A DNA stretch of 64,000 nt from Spirochaetota bacterium (GTDB lineage: Bacteria; Spirochaetota; UBA4802; JAGODF01), in the NCBI GenBank assembly GCA_029974015.1, contig JARKUF010000009.1:65167-129166 (forward strand). Direction: 5' to 3'. The position numbers and the translations under genes were made by a program. Under the pieces are notes generated by a model, which saw only the letters and a list, made by a program, of their open reading frames with translations, was not told the origin of the DNA and did no database searches. Of this stretch, positions 1 to 8,321 are shown in pieces. How positions within the stretch are numbered: the stretch's first letter is position 1; the number at the start of each line of letters is the position of its first letter.

Positions 1-1
1 A

Positions 2-610
2 GCCGTAAAAAAAGGCGGGGAACTCGTCTTTGTCACCTATTCCCTGCTGGAGGACACGGAAGAGAAGATAAAATTCGTCCTTGCCAAAATACTGGAAAAG
101 TACCAGCAGGAGGAGCTATTCACCCCGCTTTACTCCTGCATTAAGGAGCTTATCGCCAACTCCACGAAGGCCAACGCTAAGAAGATTCTTATGGACGAGG
201 GAAGGATCCGGAACCCCAGGGACCCCATGGAGGTAGTGGAGACGCTGCGTTCCATCCTGAACGAGGAAGCCCTGCTGGAATACGGCATCAAAGCGAAGGA
301 AAAAAAGCTGTCCACCCGCACCTATTTAAGAATGGAGGACGGGCACCTCGTCATTAGCGTGGTCAACAACCTTCCCCTATCGCAAAAAGACCTTGATCGC
401 ATCCGTGAGCGTATTGAGAAATCCGCCCAGTACGACAGCATCGCCGAGTTCTACCTGGAAAACCCCGATCCTATAGCTGAAGGAATGGGGCTGGGGCTCT
501 CGATGGTGGTGGTTCTGCTCAAGAGCATCAACATCGATTACAGGAATTTCAAGGTGAGCACCGATTCCTCTACGAAGACTTATGCAACGATGAGGATCCC
601 TCTCTCATGA
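2..610 (+). CDS. Histidine-kinase-like ATPase domain protein (5' end cut off by the window)
   Basis: The reading frame is open from the window edge and stops at the TGA at 608-610, so only the C-terminal ~202 residues are visible. They form a HATPase_c fold. An N-box is seen (KELIANSTKANAKK) and a glycine-rich G2 box (GMGLGLSM). The segment between them, where a DxGxG box is expected, reads VVNNLPLS, so the G1 box is degenerate. No DHp or phospho-accepting histidine region is visible, but that part may lie upstream. The last bases overlap the next gene by 4 nt (ATGA), so the two are probably translationally coupled. A two-component or anti-sigma-type kinase is possible; its partner is unknown. 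Confidence 0.75.
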   Translation, partial: AVKKGGELVFVTYSLLEDTEEKIKFVLAKILEKYQQEELFTPLYSCIKELIANSTKANAKKILMDEGRIRNPRDPMEVVETLRSILNEEALLEYGIKAKEKKLSTRTYLRMEDGHLVISVVNNLPLSQKDLDRIRERIEKSAQYDSIAEFYLENPDPIAEGMGLGLSMVVVLLKSINIDYRNFKVSTDSSTKTYATMRIPLS

Positions 611-1293
611 GGCGGCGTTCACCAATACCTACGCCACGGGAAATCAGGAGGGCCTGTATCACCCTCTTCGAAAATTCCGAGGAAACGCACCATCTGTTCC
701 TCCGCCGCATGAACGCGGCGGAGATCAAAGCGGCGTACCGAAAACAGGCCCTTCGCCATCATCCGGACAGGGCCCGCATCATGGGCCTTCCCCCGGGGGC
801 TATGGCGGAGCGCTTTATGAAAATCCGCGCAGCCTACGAGGTCCTTTCCGGATATCTGGAGAACCGATACTGCCAATCGAGCCGGCCTAACCGCAGAAGC
901 GGGAGCGCCGGAGAGGGGCGGAACAACCGGGGCGCACCCCACCGGCGCCCCCGCCAGCCCTTAGGACAGCTCCTTTTAAGCAAGGGGGTCATCTCCTTTT
1001 CCACCCTCGTGGAGGCGATCCTCTGGCAGAGGAGGAGCAGGCCTTCCTACGGAGAGATTGCGGTGTCCATGGGGGTCATCACAGATGCGGAGCTCGCAAG
1101 GATACTCTCGTCCCGACGGTACGGCGAAAAAACAGGAGAATGCGCCGTGAGGTTAGGACTCGTGAATTCCTTTTCCGACAGGATGATTATGGAGCGCCAG
1201 AGAAGCCTCCAGAAACCCCTTGGGGAGTTTTTCGTGGAAAGGGGCATCATCTGCTCGGAAAAACTTGAGGAACTCTTAGTCTCTCCCGAATGA
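607..1293 (+). CDS. J-domain (DnaJ-like) protein with C-terminal MshEN-like repeats
   Basis: A 228-residue protein. Residues ~35-85 form a J domain with the HPD motif at 52-54 (ALRHHPDRA), the signature that stimulates the DnaK ATPase. No Gly/Phe region or DnaJ zinc finger follows. Instead, after a basic linker, residues ~115-228 hold two or three short repeats of the type LGQLLLSKGVIS / LGEFFVERGII, resembling the N-terminal MshEN/GspE-N units of type II secretion and pilus ATPases. It is therefore likely a specialised co-chaperone or adaptor, not housekeeping DnaJ. The start overlaps the upstream ATPase gene by 4 nt, implying a shared operon. The J-domain call is firm; the repeat assignment is by pattern only. 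Confidence 0.8.
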   Translation: MRRRSPIPTPREIRRACITLFENSEETHHLFLRRMNAAEIKAAYRKQALRHHPDRARIMGLPPGAMAERFMKIRAAYEVLSGYLENRYCQSSRPNRRSGSAGEGRNNRGAPHRRPRQPLGQLLLSKGVISFSTLVEAILWQRRSRPSYGEIAVSMGVITDAELARILSSRRYGEKTGECAVRLGLVNSFSDRMIMERQRSLQKPLGEFFVERGIICSEKLEELLVSPE

Positions 1294-1355
1294 GCCGGCG
1301 GTTTTCTTAAAAAAAGTTGACAATTATCGGATGCCGTAGTTCTCTGCATATACAC

Positions 1356-1428
1356 AGGCTACTAGCTCAATTGGTAGAGCATCGGTCTCCAAAACCGAGG
1401 GTTGGGGGTTCGAGTCCCTCGTGGCCTG
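1356..1428 (+). tRNA. tRNA-Trp (anticodon CCA)
   Basis: A 73-nt cloverleaf can be drawn. Acceptor arms are AGGCTAC and GTGGCCT (one G-T pair), the D-arm is GCTC/GAGC, the anticodon stem TCGGT/ACCGA encloses loop CTCCAAA (anticodon CCA), and the T-arm has loop TTCGAGT. The discriminator is G, as usual for tRNA-Trp. The 3' CCA is not encoded (GCA follows). A TTGACA lies at 1317-1322, but I see no convincing -10 at normal spacing. A strong terminator follows directly. It stands alone, not next to secE-nusG where tRNA-Trp is often found. Confidence 0.95.
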
Positions 1429-1432
1429 CAGG

Positions 1433-1470
1433 AATGGGCGTTTTCGAACTTTCGAAAACGCCCATTTTTT
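1433..1470 (+). terminator. Intrinsic terminator of tRNA-Trp
   Basis: A perfect 16-bp inverted repeat (1433-1448 pairs with 1451-1466, core GGGCGTTTTCG) is followed by a short T tract, only 5 nt after the tRNA. This is a classical rho-independent terminator. Confidence 0.85.
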
Positions 1471-1610
1471 GTGGCCGGGGACACAATATTTCATCCACAG
1501 AAAACGGGCTCGGAAAAATTCCCATTTCACGGTTACAATAAAAAGCCGCACAACTCATCCCTGCAAAATACCCACTCCCAAAAGGGGGAACGCTCCTCAG
1601 AACACTCTAA

Positions 1611-1645
1611 TTTTTTCACCAGTTTTATCTTTATTGGTGAAAAAA
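1611..1645. repeat. AT-rich inverted repeat upstream of the TPR lipoprotein gene
   Basis: Arms TTTTTTCACCA (1611-1621) and TGGTGAAAAAA (1635-1645) are perfect reverse complements around a 13-nt AT-rich centre, about 90 bp upstream of the lipoprotein start. It could be an operator or a weak bidirectional terminator; the A/T flanks fit either. The rest of 1471-1732 shows no gene. Confidence 0.45.
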
Positions 1646-1732
1646 ATTGTTTTTCCTCCAATTACTTTCGTATATACATAAGAGGGGCCCCTCTGCGGAG
1701 GCGCTAAGAAAATTATCATTTCAGGAAAAACC

Positions 1733-2449
1733 ATGAAAATTGTAAAACATACGGCAATTCTTATCATCATAGCGACTTTTATGTCCTGTGGAAACTTTAA
1801 ATGCTTTGACTCCCTCTCATGCCGCCGCCGCTATAGCGGCCCCGGCATTTCGGAGCTCATTACAACCGCTGCGGAACAGGAACGTCGGGTCAAGTCGGGC
1901 GATGAATCGCCGGCAAAGCTGGCCCTCACCTATCAGAAATTAGGGGAAAAGTATCTCGAAAATAAAATGTGGAACCCCTCTATTGAAACCTTTATGAAAG
2001 CCCTGAAGCTGGGCCGGGAAAATCCCCTGGTCCACTATTCCCTGGGCGTCGCCTATGGCAACCGGGGCAAAATTGAAAAGAGCGACGCCGATATAGACAG
2101 TGCAGAATTCCACTACCGAAAGGCCCTGAAAATAAACCCCTCGTACAAGAGCGCCGCCTATGGGCTTTCAATCCTCCTTTTTTATATGAAAGACCAGAAA
2201 GAGGAAGGCGTAAGAATACTCGAGGACCTCGTAGCAGGGCGAAAAGCTTATTATCACGAACGGATGGCCCTGGGAATGTTTTACTATGACATGGGAAAAC
2301 TGGCTACGGCCCTGGCCCACTACCAGGCCCTCTGCGCGGACCTTGAAAAGGCCCGCGAGAACCCCCTTATCCTGGAATACCGGAAGGCCTGCCGCCAAAA
2401 CGCAGACACCTTAATGAAGCAAATTTCCACCGGCGGCGCCGAAAAATGA
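1733..2449 (+). CDS. TPR-repeat lipoprotein
   Basis: A 238-residue protein. It starts with a basic N-terminus, a hydrophobic stretch and a lipobox ending at Cys19 (TFMSCG), so it is predicted to be a lipid-anchored periplasmic protein. Residues ~60-210 contain tetratricopeptide-like helices (for example LGEKYLENKMWNPSIETFMKAL and LALGMFYYDMGKLATALAHY). TPRs mediate protein-protein contacts; the partner is unknown. The stop codon overlaps the dprA start by 4 nt (ATGA), so it is probably the first gene of a two-gene operon with dprA. Confidence 0.8.
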   Translation: MKIVKHTAILIIIATFMSCGNFKCFDSLSCRRRYSGPGISELITTAAEQERRVKSGDESPAKLALTYQKLGEKYLENKMWNPSIETFMKALKLGRENPLVHYSLGVAYGNRGKIEKSDADIDSAEFHYRKALKINPSYKSAAYGLSILLFYMKDQKEEGVRILEDLVAGRKAYYHERMALGMFYYDMGKLATALAHYQALCADLEKARENPLILEYRKACRQNADTLMKQISTGGAEK

Positions 2450-3603
2450 ACGACCGCACATTCCATTTAACGGCCCTGGCGATATCTTCCGCGCCGGGCC
2501 GCAGGGGCATAGGGGAGCTCCTCGAAGGGGGCGCCGATCCGGAGGCGGCGTTCAAAGAACTCGAAAGGATTGCCCCACTGGAAACCCAGGAGTTCATCGC
2601 TGAACGCTATTCGCAAAAACCCCTTGAAGCTGCGGAAGAAATACTCGGCAACTGCCGCCGCTCAGGCATAGACGCCATCGACATCCTTCATCATGAATAC
2701 CCTGCCCTGCTTCGGGAAATAAAAAACCCGCCCCTGGTCCTTTTCCGGTGCGGGCCATGGAGCCGGTTCCCCTGCTTCTCCATAGTGGGGACCCGGACAG
2801 CGGACCCCCTAGCCGCCCGGACAGCGCGGCGCTTCGCCAGCGACATCGCTTCTTCAGGGTTCGCCATCGTCAGCGGCATGGCAATCGGCATCGACCGGGA
2901 GGCGCATCTGGGGGCCCTGGAGTCCCGGGGCGCAACGGTGGGCATCCTGGCCAATGGCATAGACATCGTCTATCCTTCGCGAAACCGGGACCTGTTCGCC
3001 GCAATCGCCGCTTCCGGAACATCGTGCCTCATCTCGGAATATCCTCCGGGAATCACGGCGGGGAAATGGACTTTCGTGCGGAGAAACCGCATCATAAGCG
3101 GGCTTTCCCGTGGGACCCTGGTGGTGAAAGCGGGAGATAAGAGCGGCGCGCTCATCACGGCATCCTTCGCGGCAGAACAGGGGCGTGAGGTCTTCGCCTG
3201 CCCCGGCCCCGCCCTGGACCGGGGATACGCCGGATGCCACCGCCTCATAAAAAGCGGCGCCGCCCTTGCTGCATCGCCCGAGGACGTTCTTTTAGAACTC
3301 GGGGCGCCTCTTGCTGGCACGTCTTTTGGACCGCTGAAACGCGGGAGCGAAAGCGACGCCTGTGACACATGGAAGGATACATGCCCCGCCGCGGCCGCGG
3401 GGCCCGTCCCCGGCGGGAGGCCCCCCTATGAGCCGGAGGGTCTGGAAAGAAAAATCCTGGAGCTGGTGCGCCCTTCAGCAGGTATCGACGATATCATCCG
3501 CGCGCTGGGACTTCCCGCCGGAGAAGTGCATCAGGCCCTCAACATGCTGGAGATAGAAGGGCTCCTAACAAAGACAGGGACTTCGGTTATCCGGAGCGGT
3601 TGA
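2446..3603 (+). CDS. dprA: DNA-processing protein DprA (Smf)
   Basis: A 385-residue protein with the DprA Rossmann core at about 80-290: FSIVGTRTADPLAARTARRF, then FAIVSGMAIGIDREAHLGAL, a LANGIDIVYPSRNRDL segment, an ISEYPPG segment and the basic FVRRNRIISGLS motif. The C-terminal ~65 residues form the winged-helix DprA_WH domain (ILELVRPSAGIDDIIRALGL). DprA binds incoming single-stranded DNA and loads RecA during natural transformation. Its length and domain order are normal for the family. No other competence genes are in the window. It overlaps the upstream lipoprotein gene by 4 nt, so the pair is probably co-expressed. Confidence 0.95.
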   Translation: MNDRTFHLTALAISSAPGRRGIGELLEGGADPEAAFKELERIAPLETQEFIAERYSQKPLEAAEEILGNCRRSGIDAIDILHHEYPALLREIKNPPLVLFRCGPWSRFPCFSIVGTRTADPLAARTARRFASDIASSGFAIVSGMAIGIDREAHLGALESRGATVGILANGIDIVYPSRNRDLFAAIAASGTSCLISEYPPGITAGKWTFVRRNRIISGLSRGTLVVKAGDKSGALITASFAAEQGREVFACPGPALDRGYAGCHRLIKSGAALAASPEDVLLELGAPLAGTSFGPLKRGSESDACDTWKDTCPAAAAGPVPGGRPPYEPEGLERKILELVRPSAGIDDIIRALGLPAGEVHQALNMLEIEGLLTKTGTSVIRSG

Positions 3604-3636
3604 TTTGGATATTGTTACTCAACTCTATTTCTCCGT

Positions 3637-4068
3637 TTACTTGACAACAAGATTACTGAGGCCATGCTTTAAGAATTCAGTCTCGTATTTCTCAATAAAC
3701 TTATCGTTCAGTTCAAAATATTCTTCCACCGACATGGCAGTTATCGCCTCCGGCCCGTATTCGGCCTTAAAATCCCTCTCCGCCAACTTGTCTATCAACT
3801 GGCTCCAGAAAGTGTGAGTGTTGTATTCCTCGATATACGGTTGAAATTCGTCGTCAAGTTTTCCAGTTTCACTTACTGTTCCTGACCCTTCATCCTTCGA
3901 AAAAAAATCTCCAACTCCGAACTCATAAGCATAACTGTAAATATGATCCAGAAGTTCCTCGACATCTTTATCAAGGTTTTCAGTTGTGTTCGCATGTAAC
4001 ATCCATTCGCCGAGATACACCAGCTTTAAAAGCGCCCAGTATTGCCTTTTTGAGAAGTTAATTTTCAT
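3637..4068 (-). CDS. Uncharacterised acidic protein, low-GC orphan
   Basis: A 143-residue acidic, soluble protein without signal peptide or membrane segment. It opens with MKINFSKRQYWALLKLVYLG and has a Glu/Asp-rich middle and the segment FWSQLIDKLAERDF. From memory it resembles a widespread family of small uncharacterised bacterial proteins that begin MKINF-(S/T)K-(R/K)-QY, but I cannot name it. Base composition is visibly more AT-rich than the flanking genes. It is convergent with dprA and divergent from the ABC-F gene, so it stands alone. Recent transfer is plausible. Confidence 0.7.
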   Translation of the reverse strand: MKINFSKRQYWALLKLVYLGEWMLHANTTENLDKDVEELLDHIYSYAYEFGVGDFFSKDEGSGTVSETGKLDDEFQPYIEEYNTHTFWSQLIDKLAERDFKAEYGPEAITAMSVEEYFELNDKFIEKYETEFLKHGLSNLVVK

Positions 4069-4442
4069 CAGCTTTTCCTTATTCGTAAGATTATTTTATA
4101 ATCAACCATGGTTGCACAGAATGTGGCGCTAATCCGGGTTTCCGTCCCTCACAAACCCATGTCTATCATCCTCATCCACAGAGGACCGCTCCGATGTGAA
4201 AAGCGGAAAAGCATAATTGTCAAGTTCAATTATTGGATTTTCCGCTAATATACAAGCAGAGCTCCGCAACACTGCGCCGGGGAAATGGCGTCTGCAGCCT
4301 TTACTGGTTCCGCAACATCGAATATGCCCTTCCGAAAAAAAGCTTGAGAAAAACCCTGATGCCCGCATTTCTGCCATGTAAGCGGATACTGCTTTTTTTT
4401 AAACCTCAGCCGGAAAACAGTGGCGTCAATGCGCCCAACGCA
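4069..4442. other. Intergenic region upstream of the ABC-F gene
   Basis: 374 bp between two divergent genes. No RNA gene, repeat or clear promoter pair was recognised. The ABC-F frame is open upstream to 4233, but that stretch (about 70 codons) has no family similarity, so I treat it as leader. Confidence 0.5.
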
Positions 4443-6278
4443 ATGATTATAGCCGAAAACATATCAAAACGCTACGGGGGCCAGGTGCTCTTCGAGTCGC
4501 TGAGCTTTCGGATAAATCCACGGGAAAAACTGGGGCTCGTAGGACGCAACGGCCACGGAAAGACCACCCTCTTTCGCATCATCACCGGGGAGGAACATCC
4601 CGACGATGGGAAAATTTCAGCGCCGAAGAACTATACCCTGGGGTATCTGCGGCAAAAGCTCGCCTTCTCCCGCGATACAGTCCTGGACGAAGCCGCGTCG
4701 GCCCTTGACCGGCACGATGACGCGCGCGCATGGGAGGCGGAAAAGATACTCACAGGCCTGGGGTTCTCCTCCAGCGACATGGCCCGGCATCCCTCTGAGC
4801 TCTCCGGCGGATTCCAGGTACGCCTCTCCCTGGCAAGGGTCCTCCTCTCAAAACCGGACCTCCTTCTTTTGGACGAGCCGAATAATTATCTGGACATCAC
4901 CTCCATCCGCTGGCTCACGCGGTTTCTCCGGGCCTGGCCCGGAGAGCTCATGCTAATCACCCACGACCGCAACTTTATGGACAGCATCGTCACCCACACT
5001 ATGGGCATCCATCGAAGGGCCCTCCGCAAGGTAGTCGGCGCCACGGAAAAGTATTACGAGCAAATCGCCATGGAGGAGGAAGTCCACGAAAAAACGAGGA
5101 TAAACGATGAACGCCGGAAGAGGGAGATAGAAGTTTTTATCAGCCGGTTCCGCGCCAAAGCCCGCCTCGCCAATATGGTCCAGTCGCGCATCAAGATGCT
5201 GAACAAAATGGAAAACCGGGACCGGCTCCAGCAAATAAAGGACCTGGAATTTTCTTTCTCCTACGCGCAGACCACGGCGAAGTACGCCCTTACCGCGAAC
5301 GCCCTTTCCTTTTCCTACGGCCCCGACATGCCCCGGCTCATTGAAGGCTTCGGCCTGTCCATCGGCTCTCGAGACCGCATCTGCGTGATTGGAAAAAACG
5401 GACGCGGGAAGACCACCCTTCTTAAGCTTTTGGCCGGTTCCCTCAAGCCGCTTTCGGGGGCGATAAACTATTCCCAGCACACCGAAGTAGGTTATTACGA
5501 GCAGAGCAATGTGGGCTCCCTTGTGGAAACCCGCACCGTCCTGGACGAGATATCGGCGGACCTTTCTTCCATGGACCGCCAGAGGGCCCGGGACATTTGC
5601 GGCGCCATGCTCTTCGAAGGCGATGAGGCATTGAAGAAGGTGTCGGTCCTTTCCGGAGGGGAGAAGAGCCGCGTGGTGCTGGGAAAGATCATCGCCCATC
5701 CTTCGAACCTCCTGCTTCTCGACGAACCGACGAACCACCTGGACATGGAATCATGCGACGCGCTCCTGGCGGCCCTGGACAGCTACGAAGGCGCCGTAGT
5801 AATGGTTACCCACAATGAGCTCTTTCTCAATGCCCTGGCGGAGCGGCTCATTATTTTCCAGGGCGGCTCAGTCTCGGTATTTGAGGGAGGATACGGCCGC
5901 TTCCTAGAAAAGATAGGCTGGGAAGACGAAAGGGAATCCTCATCGGTCCACAGAAATGACACGGCCCGGATGCCGGGGCAGAAGGAACTCCGGAAAAAGC
6001 GCGCCGAGCTCATGGTTAAGCGGTCACGGGAGTTGAAGCCCCTGGAAAAGCGGATTGCGGACACGGAAAATTCAATCATTGCCCTGGAAAAAGAGCTGGA
6101 AAAACTCCACGGAGAGATGATTGAGGCCTCGCAGGAAAAAGTGGGAACTCGAATAGCCGGCCTTTCACAGGAAATCCACCGCTGTGAACAGCAGATAGAA
6201 GTGCTTTTCCGGGAGCTCTCGGAAGTTACTGCCCTTCACGAAGATAAAAAGCGGGAACTGGAAGGCCCCGTTTCCTGA
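4443..6278 (+). CDS. ABC-F family ATPase (Uup/EttA-like)
   Basis: A 611-residue soluble protein with two ABC cassettes and no membrane domain. First cassette: Walker A GRNGHGKTT, signature LSGGFQVRLSLARVLL, Walker B LLLLDEPNNYLD. Second: Walker A GKNGRGKTT, signature LSGGEKSRVVL, Walker B LLLLDEPTNHLD. A charged ABC-F linker (about residues 210-270) joins them. The C-terminal ~110 residues form a basic coiled coil as in Uup-type proteins. ABC-F proteins act on the ribosome (translation factor, ribosome assembly or antibiotic protection). I chose the ATG at 4443 because the homologous sequence starts at MIIAENISKRYGG; an in-frame start at 4233 is possible but adds unrelated residues. Confidence 0.9.
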   Translation: MIIAENISKRYGGQVLFESLSFRINPREKLGLVGRNGHGKTTLFRIITGEEHPDDGKISAPKNYTLGYLRQKLAFSRDTVLDEAASALDRHDDARAWEAEKILTGLGFSSSDMARHPSELSGGFQVRLSLARVLLSKPDLLLLDEPNNYLDITSIRWLTRFLRAWPGELMLITHDRNFMDSIVTHTMGIHRRALRKVVGATEKYYEQIAMEEEVHEKTRINDERRKREIEVFISRFRAKARLANMVQSRIKMLNKMENRDRLQQIKDLEFSFSYAQTTAKYALTANALSFSYGPDMPRLIEGFGLSIGSRDRICVIGKNGRGKTTLLKLLAGSLKPLSGAINYSQHTEVGYYEQSNVGSLVETRTVLDEISADLSSMDRQRARDICGAMLFEGDEALKKVSVLSGGEKSRVVLGKIIAHPSNLLLLDEPTNHLDMESCDALLAALDSYEGAVVMVTHNELFLNALAERLIIFQGGSVSVFEGGYGRFLEKIGWEDERESSSVHRNDTARMPGQKELRKKRAELMVKRSRELKPLEKRIADTENSIIALEKELEKLHGEMIEASQEKVGTRIAGLSQEIHRCEQQIEVLFRELSEVTALHEDKKRELEGPVS

Positions 6279-6344
6279 ACTTCGCCGCAGAAATATTTCT
6301 CTCAGGTTTTATCGCGGCGGGATATGCGGCGCGGAGGGGCGCTC

Positions 6345-6761
6345 CTACTCCCCCATCATCTGTACCACGAGCCTGCGCTTCCGGGGCCTCGTATCGCAGT
6401 CGATGAGCACCACCTGCTGCCAGGTACCGAGCGTGAGCTTCCCTTCGACGAAAGGCACGGTGAGCGAAGGGCCAAGAAGCGCGGCCTGGAGGTGCGCGGC
6501 CCCATTATCATCATGCCATGTTTCGTGATGGCGGTACTTTCCGCCATAGGGGAGAATTTTCTCCAGGAAGAGGTCGATATCTTTAACCAGGCCGGGCTCG
6601 TACTCGATAGTGGTGAGGGCCGCCGTGGAACCCGTAACGAAGACCGTCGCTGTCCCCGCTGAAAGGCCGCTTCGGGCCACGGCGTCCCGCACTCCGCCGG
6701 TGATATCGACGGCGTCCCGGCGGCCTTTCGAGGAGACATCGATGTGCGCGGTGACGACCAT
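6345..6761 (-). CDS. yjbQ: YjbQ family protein (UPF0047)
   Basis: A 138-residue protein of YjbQ/UPF0047 length. It carries the conserved block HHETWHDDNGAAHLQAALLG, then VEGKLTLGTWQQVVLIDCD near the C-terminus; the His/Glu/Asp residues form the putative active site. Family members have thiamine-phosphate synthase side activity, but their main role is unclear. The ATG at 6761 lies 4 nt past the stop of the AICAR transformylase gene, so it is probably translated from the same mRNA. The frame extends upstream into that gene, but that part does not resemble the family. Confidence 0.9.
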   Translation of the reverse strand: MVVTAHIDVSSKGRRDAVDITGGVRDAVARSGLSAGTATVFVTGSTAALTTIEYEPGLVKDIDLFLEKILPYGGKYRHHETWHDDNGAAHLQAALLGPSLTVPFVEGKLTLGTWQQVVLIDCDTRPRKRRLVVQMMGE

Positions 6762-6765
6762 CGTT

Positions 6766-8052
6766 CTAATGTTTGAAAGCCCGCTGGCCCGTGTAGACCA
6801 TGGCCACCTTCGGGTCCGCCTCATTGCACGCCACAATCGACTCGAAATCGCGCTCCGACCCTCCGGGCTGTATCACGCTCGTTACGCCCTGCTTGATTCC
6901 CACGTCTATGCCGTCACGAAACGGGAAGAAGGCGTCGGAGACCATGGCGGAACCGGGGATGCCGCCCCGCGCTTCCATCGTCTCGCGGTCTATATCATCC
7001 TTCTCGGACTTTTTGCGCTCCCCCTTCTCCACGGCGAGTTCCAATTGTTTGTAAGATATCCCGTACCTGTCGAAGCAGAGTAGATCGGCATACTTGGTGT
7101 ATGCCTTCACAATGGCCAGCTCCGCCACGCCAACCCGGTCCTGCTCGCCGGTGCCGATACCCACGGTGCATCCGTCCTTCACGTAAATCACCGAGTTGGA
7201 GGTTACGCCCTGCTCCACAAACCAGCCGAAGAGCAGGTCCTCGTATTCCTTGTCCGTTGGGACGCGGTCGATTTTATATGATTGTCCGCGGTACTCCGCC
7301 GATGCGGGTTTCAGATCTTCCTTTGTTTTCGTGATACACAGGGGCGACTGCTGGACGATAATCCCGCCATCGATGAGGGACTTGAAATCCACAAAGCGCA
7401 TTGCCAGATACTGTTCCAGGCGGTCGATACGGGGTATCTCGATGATGCGAAGATTTTTTCGCTTCTTTAAAATGTCGACGGCCCCTTCCGCATAGTCAGG
7501 CGCAGCCACCACCTCGAAGTACTGTGAGGAGATGAGCTCCGCCGTTTCGCGGTCCAGGGTGCGGTTTACAACGACGGCGCCGCCGAAGGCGGCAATACGG
7601 TCCGCCCGATAGGACCTGTTGAACGCCGCTGCGAGGGTGTTGTCCTGGGCGGCGCCGCAGGGATTGTTGTGCTTGATGATGACCGATGCCGGTTTTTTCA
7701 TAAGGAACTTGAGGATGTTCAAACCATTGTCGATGTCGGTGAGGTTTATTTTTCCGGGATGTTTTCCGGGCTGGATCATCATCTTTTCGTCCACGGCGCT
7801 CACCAGGGAGTTACCCGGCCCGATGAATGTACAGCCGCCCAGGGCGAGGTTCCCATTTACCAGCTCGTAGACCGCTGCCTCCTGGCCGGGGTTCTCTCCG
7901 TACCTGAGTCCCTTTTCCACCAGGGCCCCGCCGTCCTCCAGCTTCCAGGCCCGCTTTTTGTACACCAGCTTCTGTCCGCCGAAGGTGATGGTCATCTCGT
8001 CGGGGAAATGGTCGTCCATCACGGTTTTGTATGCTTTTTTCAGGTCTTCCAT
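6766..8052 (-). CDS. purH: Stand-alone AICAR transformylase (PurH C-terminal domain only)
   Basis: A 428-residue protein matching the AICAR formyltransferase half of PurH: LRYGENPGQEAAVYEL near residue 50, IIKHNNPCGAAQDNTLAAAF, RIAAFGGAVVVNR, and the C-terminal QPGGSERDFESIVACNE followed by VYTGQRAFKH. It transfers a formyl group from 10-formyl-THF to AICAR in purine synthesis. The N-terminal IMP cyclohydrolase (MGS-like) domain of ordinary PurH is absent, so FAICAR cyclisation must be done by a separate protein. GAGG stands just before the ATG. yjbQ follows after 4 nt. Confidence 0.9.
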   Translation of the reverse strand: MEDLKKAYKTVMDDHFPDEMTITFGGQKLVYKKRAWKLEDGGALVEKGLRYGENPGQEAAVYELVNGNLALGGCTFIGPGNSLVSAVDEKMMIQPGKHPGKINLTDIDNGLNILKFLMKKPASVIIKHNNPCGAAQDNTLAAAFNRSYRADRIAAFGGAVVVNRTLDRETAELISSQYFEVVAAPDYAEGAVDILKKRKNLRIIEIPRIDRLEQYLAMRFVDFKSLIDGGIIVQQSPLCITKTKEDLKPASAEYRGQSYKIDRVPTDKEYEDLLFGWFVEQGVTSNSVIYVKDGCTVGIGTGEQDRVGVAELAIVKAYTKYADLLCFDRYGISYKQLELAVEKGERKKSEKDDIDRETMEARGGIPGSAMVSDAFFPFRDGIDVGIKQGVTSVIQPGGSERDFESIVACNEADPKVAMVYTGQRAFKH

Positions 8053-8084
8053 GTAAAGCCTCTTAATATGGGGGGGGTCATAAA

Positions 8085-8132
8085 ACTAAGTGTTTCCGCC
8101 CGCCGAAGGCAGGTAGAATAAGCTATCTTCCA
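8085..8132 (+). repeat. Core relic of the dispersed hairpin repeat
   Basis: The segment TTTCCGCCCGCCGAAGGC and its flank (ending ATAAGCT) align with the GC-rich half of the full copy at 31384-31507, but the right arm is eroded. It lies in the gap upstream of the AICAR transformylase gene. Confidence 0.4.
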
Positions 8133-8263
8133 AACGCTTTTTCTGTCAAGGCATCTTTGGCGCATGGACATGGGGCGTCCCGTTTTTTTATTAATGGCAG
8201 CGCATTGGCGAAACTTCGCATCCGAATGCGTTCGCCTAATGGCAGACGCCCCCAAAAAGCGGG

Positions 8264-8289
8264 AAGGGCGCGAATAAATTCGCGCCCTT
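8264..8289 (-). terminator. Hairpin downstream of the chalcone-isomerase-like gene
   Basis: Arms AAGGGCGCGAAT (8264-8275) and ATTCGCGCCCTT (8278-8289) pair perfectly over 12 bp. On the minus strand a CTTTTTGG stretch follows about 9 nt later. It probably ends the transcript of the gene stopping at 8322; the T tract is displaced, so confidence is moderate. Confidence 0.45.
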
Positions 8290-8321
8290 GATGAAACAGC
8301 ATGCTAAAAAAATTCGAAACT

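Noticed and set aside
1540-1732. Small plus-strand genes between tRNA-Trp and the TPR lipoprotein
   Set aside because: Open frames there run through the tRNA and terminator, have no ribosome-binding site and no coherent composition.
4953-5738. Open frame of about 260 codons opposite the ABC-F gene
   Set aside because: Covers the antisense of the two highly conserved ATP-binding cassettes; no plausible product.
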